NCBI GenBank assembly: GCA_009782515.1
Contig: WRIY01000015.1
Coordinates: forward strand, 1-48,931
Direction of reading: 5' to 3'
Origin: Eubacteriaceae bacterium
GTDB lineage: Bacteria; Bacillota; Clostridia; Eubacteriales; Anaerofustaceae
Length of the DNA stretch: 48,931 bases
Part shown: in pieces, positions 18,287 to 26,915 of the stretch
How the letters are laid out: each line of letters begins with the position of its first letter
Position numbering within the stretch: the stretch's first letter is position 1
The notes under the pieces: model-generated
What the model was told of the DNA's origin: nothing
The model's input: the letters and a program-made list of their open reading frames with translations, nothing else
The model's database searches: none
Made by a program: the position numbers and the translations under genes

Positions 18287-18376
18287 CTATCACCCTTATG
18301 GGCGCGTGGATTGAAACGACGTGCCAAAATTCATGGCGCTGTCAAGCCGCGCCCTCATGGGCGCGTGGATTGAAAC
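18287..18376 (+). CRISPR. Two-repeat relic of a type I-C-like CRISPR array
   Basis: Repeat 2 (18346-18376) is 31 nt with a perfect stem CGCGCCC-TCAT-GGGCGCG followed by the GTGGATTGAAAC end typical of type I-C repeats. Repeat 1 (18287-18317) shares the last 20 nt, but its 5' arm has decayed (ATCACCC). The spacer between them, 18318-18345, is 28 nt, shorter than the usual 33-36. Its first frame gives the well-known false peptide ALMGAWIET. There are no cas genes and no further repeats in the window, so this is an orphan remnant, abutting the cut end of istA. Confidence 0.75.
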
Positions 18377-18400
18377 TATACAATGCAAGCATGATATAAT
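18370..18400 (+). promoter_or_regulatory. Probable promoter of the 18480 gene, -35 inside the CRISPR repeat
   Basis: TTGAAA (18370-18375), the last bases of repeat 2, is followed by 19 nt and a perfect TATAAT (18395-18400). Spacing is longer than the 17-nt optimum. It is the only promoter-like pair upstream of the membrane protein gene at 18480. Confidence 0.5.
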
Positions 18401-18479
18401 TAATTTAAAGGCAAAGCTTGCGCCTGCCCGGCAAATGGGCGAAAGCCGCTTGCTGCACGTAACTAAGGAGCGCTTAAGA

Positions 18480-19235
18480 ATGAAAGCATTGGCAAAACTT
18501 TGGAAAGGCGCGCTGTTTCTTGCTTTGGCATCAGCTGCAGCACGATTGGCAGCATATATATTCCGGCCGGGCCTAATCGTGCGCTATGGCATTCTTATAG
18601 CCAATATTGCCAGCTCTGCTTTGAGCATTTCGGCAATAGCGCTCACTGTTATATGCATATTGTTGGCCATAGCAGACATCTCCTTTACAAGGAGGCAAGA
18701 AGCTGAAGAAAGCGAGCGCTTCATGAAGTCGATGCTGGCAAGCCAAAGCGAAAGCATTGATGAAAATGCTGTTGCCCAGCGTATAAAAGAGCAGATGGCA
18801 ATGAATCCAAGCCTAAAGCCCCTGCTTGAGCAGGCAGCTTCCCAAATGGGATTTGTTGATGTTATGGCTGCTGATTTCAGCCGCATATTTGCAGGGGCAA
18901 AAGAAGCCTCGGGAGTTCATGAAACGATTCTTGATGAGCTTGAAAAAGACAGGTATTCAATTTTAGGAAACATTGACGATATCTTGCGCTGGGCCCCCTC
19001 GCCTTCGGTAGCCAGGCATTATGAGAGCCATGTCGGCAAGATGAAAGAGAGCCTCGCCAGAAATGAAGCCATTATGGCAAGGTACGAGGACATAAAGTAC
19101 GCTGCGCTTGAGTATTTGGAAAACAAACGGGCCAGGCCCGACAGGGATATAGGGATCGATTCGTTGTATGAGGCAATAAAATCGCTGGCTGAGCATGAAA
19201 AGCCAAGCTCTTTTCCAGGAGGAACAGGAACATGA
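18480..19235 (+). CDS. Two-TM membrane protein with cytoplasmic coiled-coil region
   Basis: A 251-residue protein. Two hydrophobic segments (about 10-28 and 38-62, ending CILLAIADISF) are followed by a charged helical region of about 190 residues with long Glu/Lys/Ala-rich stretches (EAEESERFMKSMLASQSES, ARYEDIKYAALEYLENKRA). No family is recognised. The start is ATG 18480 with AAGGAG 10 nt upstream. The longer frame from 18321 is false: it translates the CRISPR repeat. It overlaps the next gene by ATGA, so the two are translationally coupled and their products probably act together at the membrane. Confidence 0.8.
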   Translation: MKALAKLWKGALFLALASAAARLAAYIFRPGLIVRYGILIANIASSALSISAIALTVICILLAIADISFTRRQEAEESERFMKSMLASQSESIDENAVAQRIKEQMAMNPSLKPLLEQAASQMGFVDVMAADFSRIFAGAKEASGVHETILDELEKDRYSILGNIDDILRWAPSPSVARHYESHVGKMKESLARNEAIMARYEDIKYAALEYLENKRARPDRDIGIDSLYEAIKSLAEHEKPSSFPGGTGT

Positions 19236-20914
19236 CAAAGACTAAACGGTATATAGCATTTGCGCTTGCAATAGCGTCTCTGGCAGTTTCGTCCTGCCGG
19301 CTGGCCTCCGGCGAGCTGACCTATGATGAAGCCGCCGAGTCCCTGAAAGCGCTTCTCAAAAAAGTAGACTATTCGGATGAGTCTTCATACATAACAGCCA
19401 GCGATCCGCATGATGCTATAGTTGGCCGCCAGATGCCGGACATCAGCACCTATCCATTGACAGCCAAAGGCGATGGCAGCATCGATGTTGAGATCGCTTC
19501 TTCAACAGAAAAAGCTGTTGCCGACACGGACAGCGTAAAGACTGACAGCTGGCTTTTGCATATGGCTTTGGCTTTCAACGCGCAGATGCCAACCATTAAT
19601 GGCCAAACTGTCAGCGTGTCTATCCGCCCTTTGGCTTCCGGAACAGCAACCGACTATATCCTCAGCGGGGAATATGTCCCGGAGGCATTCACGCCATCCA
19701 ATGAGCTTTGGGCTGAGATGATAAAGAGCAAAGGCATCCCTATAGAAATGGCTGCAAAGCGCTTGTGCGGCAATACAGCAGGGCTGCTCATTAAGCCTGA
19801 GGCATATGAGATGATGCTGGAAAAATATACTGAAATAACAATGCAAACAGCGTTAAAGGCAGTTATTGCAGGGGATCTTTTGATGGGCTACACTAACCCT
19901 TATACCTCATCTACAGGCCTTAACAACCTCATCTGCATGCTTTATGCTATAGATCCGCAAAACCTTACAAGCGAAAAGGCTGCCAGCGAGCTGTCAGCCT
20001 TCCAGGCGCTGATACCGTCAACATCATATACAACAGCTGAGCTTATAAACAAAGCTGCAAATGGCACCCTTGACTGCCTGTCCATGGAATACCAGGCATA
20101 TTCCTTCAAAAGTGAGTTTCGGGACTGGAAGTTCATTCCGTTTGGCGTTAGGCATGACTCCCCAATTTACACTATTGGCAATATCTCCGAAGAAAAAAGG
20201 CAGGCTTTAAGCCTTTTTATAGACTTTTGCCTGAGGCCGGAAAACCAGGCAGAAGCCAAAGCAAAGTATGGCTTCAACGAGTTTGACAGCTACAGCGCTG
20301 AAAGCATGCCTATTGACGGAGGTATGCTTATACAGGCCCAGTCGATATGGAAAAAGGCAAAAGATGCAGGCAGGCCGGTTATTGCAGTATTTATTGCTGA
20401 TGAGTCGGGAAGCATGGAAGGCACACCCATAAAAGAGCTAAAAACATCCCTAAAGCATGCCAGCCAGTACATAAGCAGCACCAATTACATCGGCCTTGTC
20501 GGCTATTCATCTGATGTGCGCATTTACTTGCCTGTATCGCGCTTTGAGGCTGCCCAGAGAAACAAGTTTCTTAACGCTGTTGACTATCTTTCAGCTTCCG
20601 GCTCTACAGCTACTTACAATGCCATCCTTGTCGGGCTCGAAATGCTTGTTAATGCCAAGAAGGAAGTGCCAAACGCAAAGCTTATGATGTTCGTGCTAAG
20701 CGATGGGGATTCAACAAAAGGCAGCCGATACTATGCATTCGAAAAAGTTGAGCCTGTGATTAGGGGCCTTGGCATGCCTATCCATGCCCTTGGCTACAAT
20801 GTATCCAACAACGAGCTGAAAGAGCTCGCTGCCATAAACGAAGCTTCCTATATCGGCACGAGCATGGATGACATTGTATACCAGCTCAAAAATATCTTTA
20901 ACGCGCAAATGTAG
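19232..20914 (+). CDS. Lipoprotein with solute-binding-like and von Willebrand A domains
   Basis: A secreted, lipid-anchored protein of 560 residues. The signal peptide ends in lipobox AVSSC (Cys22). Residues about 100-350 look like a type 2 periplasmic binding fold (YTNPYTSSTGLNNLICMLYA near 212-231; DSPIYTIGNISEEKRQALSL). The C-terminal part (about 380-555) is a von Willebrand A domain with a complete metal-ion site: DESGSM near 389, SGSTATYN near 459, LSDGD near 489. Such SBP-VWA fusions occur in Firmicutes but their ligands are unknown. It overlaps the upstream two-TM gene by 4 nt. A strong terminator follows at 21097. Confidence 0.85.
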   Translation: MTKTKRYIAFALAIASLAVSSCRLASGELTYDEAAESLKALLKKVDYSDESSYITASDPHDAIVGRQMPDISTYPLTAKGDGSIDVEIASSTEKAVADTDSVKTDSWLLHMALAFNAQMPTINGQTVSVSIRPLASGTATDYILSGEYVPEAFTPSNELWAEMIKSKGIPIEMAAKRLCGNTAGLLIKPEAYEMMLEKYTEITMQTALKAVIAGDLLMGYTNPYTSSTGLNNLICMLYAIDPQNLTSEKAASELSAFQALIPSTSYTTAELINKAANGTLDCLSMEYQAYSFKSEFRDWKFIPFGVRHDSPIYTIGNISEEKRQALSLFIDFCLRPENQAEAKAKYGFNEFDSYSAESMPIDGGMLIQAQSIWKKAKDAGRPVIAVFIADESGSMEGTPIKELKTSLKHASQYISSTNYIGLVGYSSDVRIYLPVSRFEAAQRNKFLNAVDYLSASGSTATYNAILVGLEMLVNAKKEVPNAKLMMFVLSDGDSTKGSRYYAFEKVEPVIRGLGMPIHALGYNVSNNELKELAAINEASYIGTSMDDIVYQLKNIFNAQM

Positions 20915-21096
20915 CTTTGGCACCAGCCGGAAATTCACATTGAATTAATAGCAGAGAGTATGCCATATAAACATGCCATATGAAAAAGGGCAAGCCACCG
21001 GCAAAAGCAAACGGCAGGCTTATATGCCCATGCTCAAGAGACCTGTAAAACGTAGCAATTATAAATGCCAAGCACTTTCTTATGCCATGCGAAAGA

Positions 21097-21135
21097 GGCT
21101 GCTGAAATCTGCATAACAGATTTTAGCAGCCCCTT
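21097..21135. terminator. Bidirectional terminator between convergent genes
   Basis: GGCTGCTGAAATCTG (21097-21111) pairs perfectly except for one wobble with CAGATTTTAGCAGCC (21117-21131) and is followed by CCTTTT. It lies between the plus-strand VWA gene and the minus-strand M23 gene and could serve both. Confidence 0.8.
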
Positions 21136-21162
21136 TTATGTTTTAAAGCCTATGTTTATTTC

Positions 21163-22872
21163 CTACTTTGACTTTAAGCCTGCTTTTATCGTTTGGCCTT
21201 CCTTGACATCGAAGAAGTTTCTGAGGTCAAGGCGGGTTCCATTCTTTCTTATCTCGAAGTGAAGGTGAGGGCCTGTGGTGCGGCCGGTATTGCCGGAGCG
21301 CGCTACCTGGTCGCCTTGCTTGACAGTGTCGCCAACTTTGCATGTGAAGCTGTCAAGATGCGCATATAATGTGGAGTAATTGTCAGAATGCTTTATCTGC
21401 ACGCAATACCCGTAATCGCCATAATACTCTGCCATAGTTACAGTGCCGTTCTTTGATGCAACTATGCTTGATCCTACCGGCAGGGCAATGTCTATAGCGT
21501 TATAGTTCGCATGCGAGCCGCTCCTGCTTGCCGTAAACGACGAAATCTTGCCGCTTCCCGGGATTATGTAGTCTCCGGAGCCTGTCCCGTCATAGACAAC
21601 AGGTATCGGTTTGGTGCCCCTGGCAATTACCTGGTTTACAGGATAGGTTGTTATATTTCTGGCTTTTACTTCCCTGCTTATTTCTTTGTTGTTGGCATAC
21701 TTTATAACGGCCTCTACCTGCTCAATGCCGTTTACGCCATCTTGCACTACCTTTGTCTGGCCTTCAAGAAGAGAGGAGTCGTTTTTGTATTCCTTTGAGA
21801 ACTTTATCTCTTCTTCATACTTAACCATCTTTACAGTGTTGAATGTGACCTTTGGCTTTGATGCGATGTCGCCAACCGCAAAATCGTCTTGCCTGAAGTT
21901 GAGTGCAGTCATCATGCCGCGATTGCCGCTGTCATTTGTATTGGCTATTCTGTCAACAAGAGTAGAGTTTCTTCTTGTATTGTTTGAGTCTTCAGGGTCC
22001 AGCAGGTACTCAATAGCCTCCTGAACGCTTGCCACGCTTGTCATTTCAACAGTTTTTGGCGAAACGGAAATGTCTTGAATGGGGTTTTGCTCTATTATCT
22101 CTGTGCTTATGAAATCTTCGTCATCTTCTGATCTTGCTGACAAATGCGAAACAGTGTCATTGGCTTCGGCGATGCTGGCAAGCCTTACTGCCTCAATGCC
22201 GTCTATTTCAATGACGCCGCCTTGTGCAAAGATCGGGATATTGCATTCGTAAATCTTTTTCAGGCAGCCATCTACGTCAAGAAGCTCAGAAGGCTTGTTG
22301 CCTATAAATGTAGAGATTTTGGTGATTGTCCGCTCATAGAATACAGAATCGTTTTGGTACCATTGCCTGAACTGGGCATCGGCTCTGCTGAGCGCTTCGT
22401 TGAATGTGGAAATATTCCTTACGTAGCCAATGTTGTATCCATTGAGGATAACTTCATAGCCGTAAACATAATTCACTATTCCAGCCATTGTAGTAGACAT
22501 TACAATGAGCATTGCGCAAACAATGTAGAGCGCTTTGCTCTGCTTAACAGAGTCTATCATGTCCAGCAGCGAATAGTATATGTATAAGAATGTTGACTGA
22601 ATTGAGAATGCGCCCTTTTGGACCTGGTATGCAGCCTTTGAGGCTATCTTCATAATAGGCCTTTTGTCTGCTACCGCTGCCGCTGTAGTCCCGATTTGGA
22701 GCGTTCCAGTCTTTTTATAGCTCATAGTCGCCTGGATTGCCTCTTTTTGGGCTTTCGTAATTTCTATCTTCTCTTCAGCTATGTGCTTTCTGTTTTGCCT
22801 TCGCTGGTACCGTGCAAACAGCTTTTGAAGCTGTGCTTCTTCGTTTCTTTGCAATTTAAACTTTAATTCCAT
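21163..22872 (-). CDS. Membrane-anchored G5/M23-fold peptidoglycan protein, zinc site altered
   Basis: A 569-residue protein with an N-terminal basic cytoplasmic region (about 1-110), one TM segment (about 113-135), an extracytoplasmic region, a G5-like domain (about 347-422) and a C-terminal M23 (LytM) domain (about 440-560). M23 endopeptidases bind zinc through H-x3-D and H-x-H. Here Asp461 and His536/His538 are present, with His505 in YAHLD. However, the first histidine position is Tyr457 (YNAID). A histidine three residues earlier (454) is out of register. It is either a non-catalytic wall-binding protein or has a rearranged site. The start is ATG 22872 preceded by CGGAG. Cell wall turnover or sporulation morphogenesis are reasonable roles. 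Confidence 0.85.
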   Translation of the reverse strand: MELKFKLQRNEEAQLQKLFARYQRRQNRKHIAEEKIEITKAQKEAIQATMSYKKTGTLQIGTTAAAVADKRPIMKIASKAAYQVQKGAFSIQSTFLYIYYSLLDMIDSVKQSKALYIVCAMLIVMSTTMAGIVNYVYGYEVILNGYNIGYVRNISTFNEALSRADAQFRQWYQNDSVFYERTITKISTFIGNKPSELLDVDGCLKKIYECNIPIFAQGGVIEIDGIEAVRLASIAEANDTVSHLSARSEDDEDFISTEIIEQNPIQDISVSPKTVEMTSVASVQEAIEYLLDPEDSNNTRRNSTLVDRIANTNDSGNRGMMTALNFRQDDFAVGDIASKPKVTFNTVKMVKYEEEIKFSKEYKNDSSLLEGQTKVVQDGVNGIEQVEAVIKYANNKEISREVKARNITTYPVNQVIARGTKPIPVVYDGTGSGDYIIPGSGKISSFTASRSGSHANYNAIDIALPVGSSIVASKNGTVTMAEYYGDYGYCVQIKHSDNYSTLYAHLDSFTCKVGDTVKQGDQVARSGNTGRTTGPHLHFEIRKNGTRLDLRNFFDVKEGQTIKAGLKSK

Positions 22873-23320
22873 TAGTAGCTCCGTTTCCAGCTAGATGTTA
22901 CAATTAAGTTACAAAATCAGTGTAACACATGTATAAGCATAAAACAAACAGGACTAAGCAAAAATTAACGGAAAAAAGCCAAAGATTATGCATTATTGCC
23001 AATAATATTGCACCTTGCCATAATATCAATTAATTTTTTGCATGCCATTAAGCAATATTTGAGAGTGAATTAATCCTTTCCCAAGCATACACTTTATTAC
23101 AAGAAAATACAATAACTATAAAAATTGCATGTGCTTCTCTCTGATGTGCATGATTGCTCGGCTCCTTGAGTTCCAGTATAATCCAAAATTCGATAAGATG
23201 CGCAACAAAAAACATCTTTTGGGCATTTTGCCTAAGCCAAGGCGGAGAATTGCATAGAGCTGAAAATTCTATGGAAATGCCGGCTTTTTTTTGTTCTAAT
23301 AAATGAAAGGAGTTCACAGT
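22873..23320. other. Divergent intergenic region
   Basis: No gene is supported. GTTAC boxes recur (TGTTACAATTAAGTTAC at about 22897-22913, GTGTAACAC at about 22920-22928) and could be operator half-sites for the M23 gene. A small hairpin CATAGA-TCTATG lies near 23255-23275, shortly before the transglutaminase gene. Confidence 0.4.
23154..23182 (+). promoter_or_regulatory. Possible promoter of the transglutaminase-like gene
   Basis: TATAAT at 23177-23182 is preceded by TTGCTC at 17-nt spacing (23154-23159). The -10 is perfect and the -35 weak. It would give a leader of about 130 nt. Confidence 0.4.
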
Positions 23321-24679
23321 ATGCTAAACAGCGAAAAAATGGCAAGAAGCCTTATTGCCCCTCTGCCTGAGGATATAGCATCCCTCGTATACTCAGGGCA
23401 GTTCAGCCTTGCAGATGAAGTTATAGGCCTTCGCCTAAAGCGGGATATGCCTGAAGAGCTGAGGCTGCGCCTAATGATGGTTAAAGAAATGGAGCTAAGC
23501 TTGAGAAGGCGCTACATATATAGCTTTGCTGAGGCATTTGAAGCCATGAAGGCGGAAGTAGAGGATATAACAGAGGCAGAGCTGGACAGGCTGTGGAAGG
23601 AAGGGGCAATTGATTGGCGCTATATCGACGGCGAAATGCGCTTTATCGATAACTTCCCGAAAAATATTGTAGACACAAGGCCTGAGTACAGGGCGAGATC
23701 AAAGCGCGGCCCCAAAGCCGGCGAAGAGTTAAGAGACTATGCTATTGCCAAAATGATCAGGCAGGGCCAGGCTTCCTACAAAATAAAGATAAGACATAGC
23801 CTGTCTATCAAGCCGGAAGCGCAAAAGCCCGGCCAAATTGCCAGGGTGCACCTGCCACTGCCATTAGAAGAAGGTGGCGGGATGGCTTCAGGATTAAAAA
23901 TCCTAAAACCTCGGCCAGGCAATGCTGCCTATTCGCCAGGGTATTACCCTGTGAGGACAGTATGCCTTACAGGAAACAGCACAGATGAATTCATTGCCGA
24001 GTACGAATACACAAGCACCGCCCGCTATATTGTTCCCGATCCTAATGAAGCCATGCTAAGCAGCCAGCCTTCATTTGAAACAGAGGAGATCCTGCCGCAT
24101 GTCGTTTTCACGCCTTACATACGCTCTGTAGCGGGCTCACTTGCAGGCACCAGCCGAAACCCTGTAGAAATTGCCAAAAGAATCTACGATTTTGTAACAA
24201 AAAACATACAGTACTCATACATGCGCGATTACTTTGCTCTTGAGTCCATATGCGAGTATGCCCTTACGAGCCTCAAGGGAGACTGCGGCGTTCAGGCTCT
24301 GTTGTTTATATGCCTTTGCAGGGCGAACGGCATACCTGCCAGATGGCATTCAGGCCTTTGGGCATGCCCGGGCGCCATCGGCAGCCATGATTGGGCCCAG
24401 TATTATATAGCCCCGTATGGCTGGCTGTTTGCTGACTGCTCTTTTGGGGGATCTGCGTATAGGGAAGGCTCGCTTGAGCGCCATGAATTCTATTCATCTA
24501 ATATTGAGCCGTTTAGGATGGCTTCAAACAGGGCTTTTCAATATCAATTCATCCCGGCCAAGAAGCACATGAGAATCGATCCGTATGACAGCCAGACCGG
24601 AGAAGCTGAGTATGAGGGCAGCCCGCTCAAGGCAGGCGAGCTTTCTATAAAGCTCGAAGTGGAGGCTACGGAGCTGTAA
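23321..24679 (+). CDS. Transglutaminase-like domain protein
   Basis: A 452-residue, apparently cytoplasmic protein (no signal peptide). The C-terminal half carries a transglutaminase-like catalytic triad: Cys in GDCGVQALLF (about 321), His in GSHDWAQYY (about 355) and Asp in GWLFADCSFG (about 373). In bacteria such domains are mostly cysteine proteases or peptidases. The N-terminal 200 residues match nothing I know. The start is taken at ATG 23321, not 23303, because AAAGGAG ends 8 nt before it. The next gene, a PepV-type dipeptidase, begins 36 nt downstream, so the two likely form a peptide-degradation operon. Confidence 0.8.
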   Translation: MLNSEKMARSLIAPLPEDIASLVYSGQFSLADEVIGLRLKRDMPEELRLRLMMVKEMELSLRRRYIYSFAEAFEAMKAEVEDITEAELDRLWKEGAIDWRYIDGEMRFIDNFPKNIVDTRPEYRARSKRGPKAGEELRDYAIAKMIRQGQASYKIKIRHSLSIKPEAQKPGQIARVHLPLPLEEGGGMASGLKILKPRPGNAAYSPGYYPVRTVCLTGNSTDEFIAEYEYTSTARYIVPDPNEAMLSSQPSFETEEILPHVVFTPYIRSVAGSLAGTSRNPVEIAKRIYDFVTKNIQYSYMRDYFALESICEYALTSLKGDCGVQALLFICLCRANGIPARWHSGLWACPGAIGSHDWAQYYIAPYGWLFADCSFGGSAYREGSLERHEFYSSNIEPFRMASNRAFQYQFIPAKKHMRIDPYDSQTGEAEYEGSPLKAGELSIKLEVEATEL

Positions 24680-24714
24680 GCAAAGAATAAACCTTGAAAG
24701 GGGCAGCACTATTC

Positions 24715-26103
24715 ATGAAGGAAAAATTCCGCCAGGCGGCAGCAAGCTATACAAATGATATTATCGAAGCGATAAAAAGGCTTGTTGCCATAAACAGCAC
24801 GCGAAGCGAACCGCTGCAAGGCATGCCATTTGGGCAAGGCCCTGCAGATGCGCTTAGCGAAGCTCTAAAGATAGCAAGCGATTTGGGCTTTGAAAGCGTC
24901 AACATGGATAATTACTGCGGGTACGCCAAATTTGGCTCCGGCAGTGAAAAAATAGGGGTACTGGCCCACCTTGACATCGTGCCTATAGGCAAAGGATGGG
25001 AAAAAGATCCCCTTGCCTGTGAGATTGAAGACGGAAAAATATATGGCAGAGGCACCAGCGATGACAAAGGCCCTGCGATCATGGCGCTGTACGCTATGAA
25101 AATACTTAAAGACCTTGGAATTGAGCCGGCCAAGGAGATCAGGCTAATATTCGGGTGTGCAGAAGAAACAGGCATGGAATGCATGAAGCACTACCGCGAA
25201 GTGGAAGGGGACCATTTTTCATTTGGTTTTTCACCAGACTCCTCCTTCCCTGTCATATTTGGGGAAAAAGGGTCTTACCGCGCCATGGCTTCTGCCCCAC
25301 TGCATAACAGCGGGGATGTCATTATTGCAGCCCTGGATGCAGGCGAGGCTTTCAACGTTGTCTGCCCTGAAGCTGAATGCTGCCTGGCAGGCCCTGAAAG
25401 CATGCTCGATCAAGTGGCCGGATCATACGAAGAGTTTGCTTTGGAAAAGAATTTTGAAAGCAAAGCTTCGATAGATAATAAAGGGAACTTGAAGCTTGTA
25501 TTTACCGGCAAGTCTGCCCACGCATCAATGCCGGAGCTTGGGATCAGCGCTGTCGCGCTTATGTATGAGTTCTTGGAAGCAATTGTCAATGAGCCAATCA
25601 TCAAGGCATTCAACAGCCTTGTAGGCTATAATAGCGACGGGTCAGGTTTTGGCGTTGCTGATTCAGATCAATATGGCGCACTAACCCTTGCTGTCGGCAT
25701 GGCAAAAATAATAGAAGGCAGGTTGGGCTTTTCAATTGATATTCGCTATCCAATAACAAAAGAATTCTCAGACGAAAAGATAGCTGGCGCACTCAGCCAG
25801 TATGGAGCAGAGCTCTCAGAGCAATACCTTTCCGAGCCGCTTTATGCAGATCCCCAGTCTGGCTTTATTCAATCTCTGCTCAGTGCCTACGTTGAGCATA
25901 CGCAGGATGCTGAAAACAAGCCTTTTACTATTGGAGGCGGGACATACTCCAGGCAGTTTTCCAATGTTGTTGCGTATGGAGCATCCTTCCCCGGCGATGA
26001 AAACCCTAACATCCACGCTCCAAACGAATTCCTGGCAATCAGCAATATTGATAAGGCAACGGCAATTTATGCGTCAGCGCTGCATAAGCTGCTGGCTTTA
26101 TAA
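24715..26103 (+). CDS. pepV: M20-family dipeptidase, PepV-like
   Basis: A zinc-dependent dipeptidase of 462 residues acting in the cytosol on imported or recycled peptides. Metal and catalytic residues are in place: HLDIVPIGKGW, the GRGTSDDKGP motif with the bridging Asp, GCAEETGMEC with the catalytic Glu pair, and NIHAPNE near the C-terminus. The lid domain is between the two catalytic halves as usual. The start is ATG 24715 with AAAGGGG 11 nt upstream; the longer frame begins with TTG 24694 and lacks a ribosome site. It follows the transglutaminase-like gene closely. Confidence 0.9.
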   Translation: MKEKFRQAAASYTNDIIEAIKRLVAINSTRSEPLQGMPFGQGPADALSEALKIASDLGFESVNMDNYCGYAKFGSGSEKIGVLAHLDIVPIGKGWEKDPLACEIEDGKIYGRGTSDDKGPAIMALYAMKILKDLGIEPAKEIRLIFGCAEETGMECMKHYREVEGDHFSFGFSPDSSFPVIFGEKGSYRAMASAPLHNSGDVIIAALDAGEAFNVVCPEAECCLAGPESMLDQVAGSYEEFALEKNFESKASIDNKGNLKLVFTGKSAHASMPELGISAVALMYEFLEAIVNEPIIKAFNSLVGYNSDGSGFGVADSDQYGALTLAVGMAKIIEGRLGFSIDIRYPITKEFSDEKIAGALSQYGAELSEQYLSEPLYADPQSGFIQSLLSAYVEHTQDAENKPFTIGGGTYSRQFSNVVAYGASFPGDENPNIHAPNEFLAISNIDKATAIYASALHKLLAL

Positions 26104-26603
26104 AGCCAGGCTGGCTGAGCGCTGCCTATTTCCTTCTTTTTTTCGAGGCCATGAATTTGGCCGGGGCAGCGCTTGCTATACTGCTGTGCCAGGATTCTAA
26201 AAACCTCCCTGCCGAAGCTTACGGATTCCTTTCGAATCAGGCGGCTTTCCAATCGTGCGGAGGCGAATAGGGGCATTCACAGTGAACGATAGTGCAGGGG
26301 CAAGAGGCGCCATACGCCAGCCTTGAGCCCCCTAGTTCAATTCTTTCTAACATTTCACTAAGGCATTCAGGCACCTTACAGATAAACTGCCTTCCCAGAG
26401 CTGTCAATTTGCCATTAAAGCCAGCACCAGCGCAGCAAGCATTCAATAAGCCTAATCCCTTGCATGGAAAACAAGCTATGCTCATTCACGGATGAAAGTT
26501 CTGTCTTTTTTGGCTGCTGTGGTGTGCTACAATTGTTTTGCAAGATCGGCAAAACATCTCTAACCAGCATTAATTGCATGATGCTGTTTCATGGAGCAGT
26601 TTA
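26104..26603. other. Gene-poor stretch with a doubtful cysteine-rich frame
   Basis: An 82-codon minus-strand frame (26237-26485) has an unusual number of cysteines in CxxC and CxC arrangements (ACFPCKG, ACCAG, SCPCTIVHCECP). It lacks a ribosome site and known relatives, so it is not called as a gene. The rest shows nothing recognisable. Confidence 0.3.
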
Positions 26604-26903
26604 ATGAATAAAACTATTTTTACAATCGACCAGCTGGCAGAAATAATAACTCCAATTGCCCGCAAATATGAACTAAATGCAGTGTACATTTTTGGTTCGT
26701 ACGCAAGAGGCGAGGCAACGCCAGAATCTGATATTGACGTTCTTATTGATAAAGATGGCACCAAAACTAAAGGTTTGTACAAAACAATCGCTTTGCAAAA
26801 TGATCTTGAGGAAGCTACCGGCAAGCACGTTGATTTAGTCACAGCTAATGCCCTTAAGCAAAGAATCACTCTTGAACGAATGCCTTGTTTTATAGCAACT
26901 TAA
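26604..26903 (+). CDS. MNT-domain nucleotidyltransferase (MntA-like antitoxin)
   Basis: A 99-residue minimal nucleotidyltransferase with the signature GSYARGEATPESDIDVLID (residues 31-49), the full GSx10DxD motif. In HEPN/MNT toxin-antitoxin pairs this protein silences the HEPN RNase, in characterised cases by AMPylating it. The start is ATG 26604 with TGGAGC 8 nt upstream; the longest frame starts earlier without support. No HEPN gene lies on either side: upstream is non-coding and downstream is transposase debris. The partner has been lost or is elsewhere. Confidence 0.8.
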   Translation: MNKTIFTIDQLAEIITPIARKYELNAVYIFGSYARGEATPESDIDVLIDKDGTKTKGLYKTIALQNDLEEATGKHVDLVTANALKQRITLERMPCFIAT

Positions 26904-26915
26904 ATAATGAAAAGG

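Noticed and set aside
18321..18479. N-terminal extension of the two-TM protein (frame from 18321 including ALMGAWIET)
   Set aside because: It translates the CRISPR repeat and the promoter region; the real ribosome site AAGGAG serves ATG 18480.
26237..26485. Cysteine-rich 82-codon minus-strand frame
   Set aside because: Interesting CxxC spacing but no ribosome site or known relatives; mentioned only under the gene-poor stretch.
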